64,000 nt of DNA, from assembly GCA_035762175.1 (NCBI GenBank), contig DASTPP010000427.1:61507-125506 (forward strand). Reading direction: 5' to 3'. A model generated the notes under the pieces. The model made no database searches. It had not been told where the DNA came from and saw only the letters and a program-made list of their open reading frames with translations. The first letter of the stretch is position 1. Every line of letters starts with the position of its first letter. Below are positions 63,865 through 64,000 of the stretch, piece after piece. The translations under genes and the position numbers were made by a program. The DNA is from DASTPP01 sp035762175. GTDB taxonomy: Bacteria > Myxococcota_A > Polyangia > Polyangiales > Polyangiaceae.

Positions 63865-64000
63865 CTAGGGATTGGTCACTTTTTTTCCTTGCAAGGTCGC
63901 CATGGCCGCGCGCCAGCCGGCGGCCCGCGCGCGCAGCTCCTCGTAGCCGCGCCAGAGCACCTGCCAGCCCGGCCGCCCGTTGTGCGTCAGGTGCCCGCCC
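63865..64000 (-). CDS. probable IS4-like transposase, C-terminal end (3' partial view)
   Basis: The last 44 codons of a minus-strand gene run off the right edge: GGHLTHNGRPGWQVLWRGYE followed by ELRARAAGW and ending GKKVTNP. The LGGxxxxNG-PGWxxLWRG-xxL pattern is typical of the C-terminal end of IS4-family DDE transposases. Its stop is 8 bp from the long hairpin of repeat copy B. Lower GC codons (gga aaa aaa gtg acc aat) hint at foreign origin. Only the tail is visible, so the element's state is unknown. Confidence 0.6.
   Translation of the reverse strand, partial: GGHLTHNGRPGWQVLWRGYEELRARAAGWRAAMATLQGKKVTNP

Overview
The window is very GC-rich DNA (my reading is mid-70s percent GC, with third codon positions almost always G or C) from one bacterial chromosome. 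Several traits point to the Myxococcota, probably near the Polyangia; this is inference. They are a Ser/Thr kinase with an HRDVSPHN catalytic loop and a C-terminal PEGA domain coupled to a TPR/PEGA lipid- or periplasm-directed protein, lipoproteins with Gly-Ser/Gly-Ala linkers, an RCC1-repeat remnant, a DUF444-SpoVR pair, and a tig-clpP-clpX-lon cluster. Stop codons are so rare that long antisense open frames cover most genes, and at least three real genes run past their natural end into the convergent neighbour.

Layout. 1-12.5 kb: a partial L,D-transpeptidase, a GT-C type membrane glycosyltransferase, an AtuA/DUF1446 protein with an NAD(P)-binding partner, glucose-6-phosphate dehydrogenase, an in-frame SUMF1-lipoprotein/outer-membrane-barrel open frame, and a secreted hydrolase-like protein with a membrane-anchored partner. 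12.7-25.5 kb: a cysteine-peptidase-like lipoprotein, free methionine-R-sulfoxide reductase, ChaC, two cytochrome-P460-like lipoproteins, an RCC1 remnant beside a perfect 27-bp inverted repeat, a second GT-C protein, a PQQ-like propeller protein, RlpA, a FabV-like reductase and a PDZ lipoprotein segment. 25.5-33.5 kb: DUF444 and SpoVR (translationally coupled), TPR and parallel-beta-helix-like lipoproteins, and a 42-bp minisatellite.

33.5-43 kb is a metal-resistance island: arsR-aqpS-arsC (arsenate reduction with an aquaglyceroporin as the likely arsenite exit) divergent from a CusCBA-type RND efflux system whose adaptor has two heavy-metal-binding zinc-ribbon-like domains. 43-50.5 kb: PEGA kinase plus TPR/PEGA partner, a lipoprotein, then marR with a strong palindromic operator candidate, an enoyl-CoA hydratase and an acyl-CoA carboxylase carboxyltransferase subunit, suggesting branched-chain or short-chain acyl-CoA metabolism. 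50.5-53.2 kb: holin-family membrane protein, parB-parA (chromosome segregation), and a 55-residue protein.

53.2-61 kb: about 1.2 kb of periodic repeats, including a 60-bp-period array that imitates CRISPR geometry, then the protein-quality-control cluster tig, clpP, clpX, lon. 61-64 kb: a DUF4349 lipoprotein, the overlapping panC-tmk pair, a structured repeat element also found near 28.75 kb, and the C-terminal end of a probable IS4-like transposase. I saw no rRNA, tRNA, prophage or complete insertion sequence, and no consensus parS.
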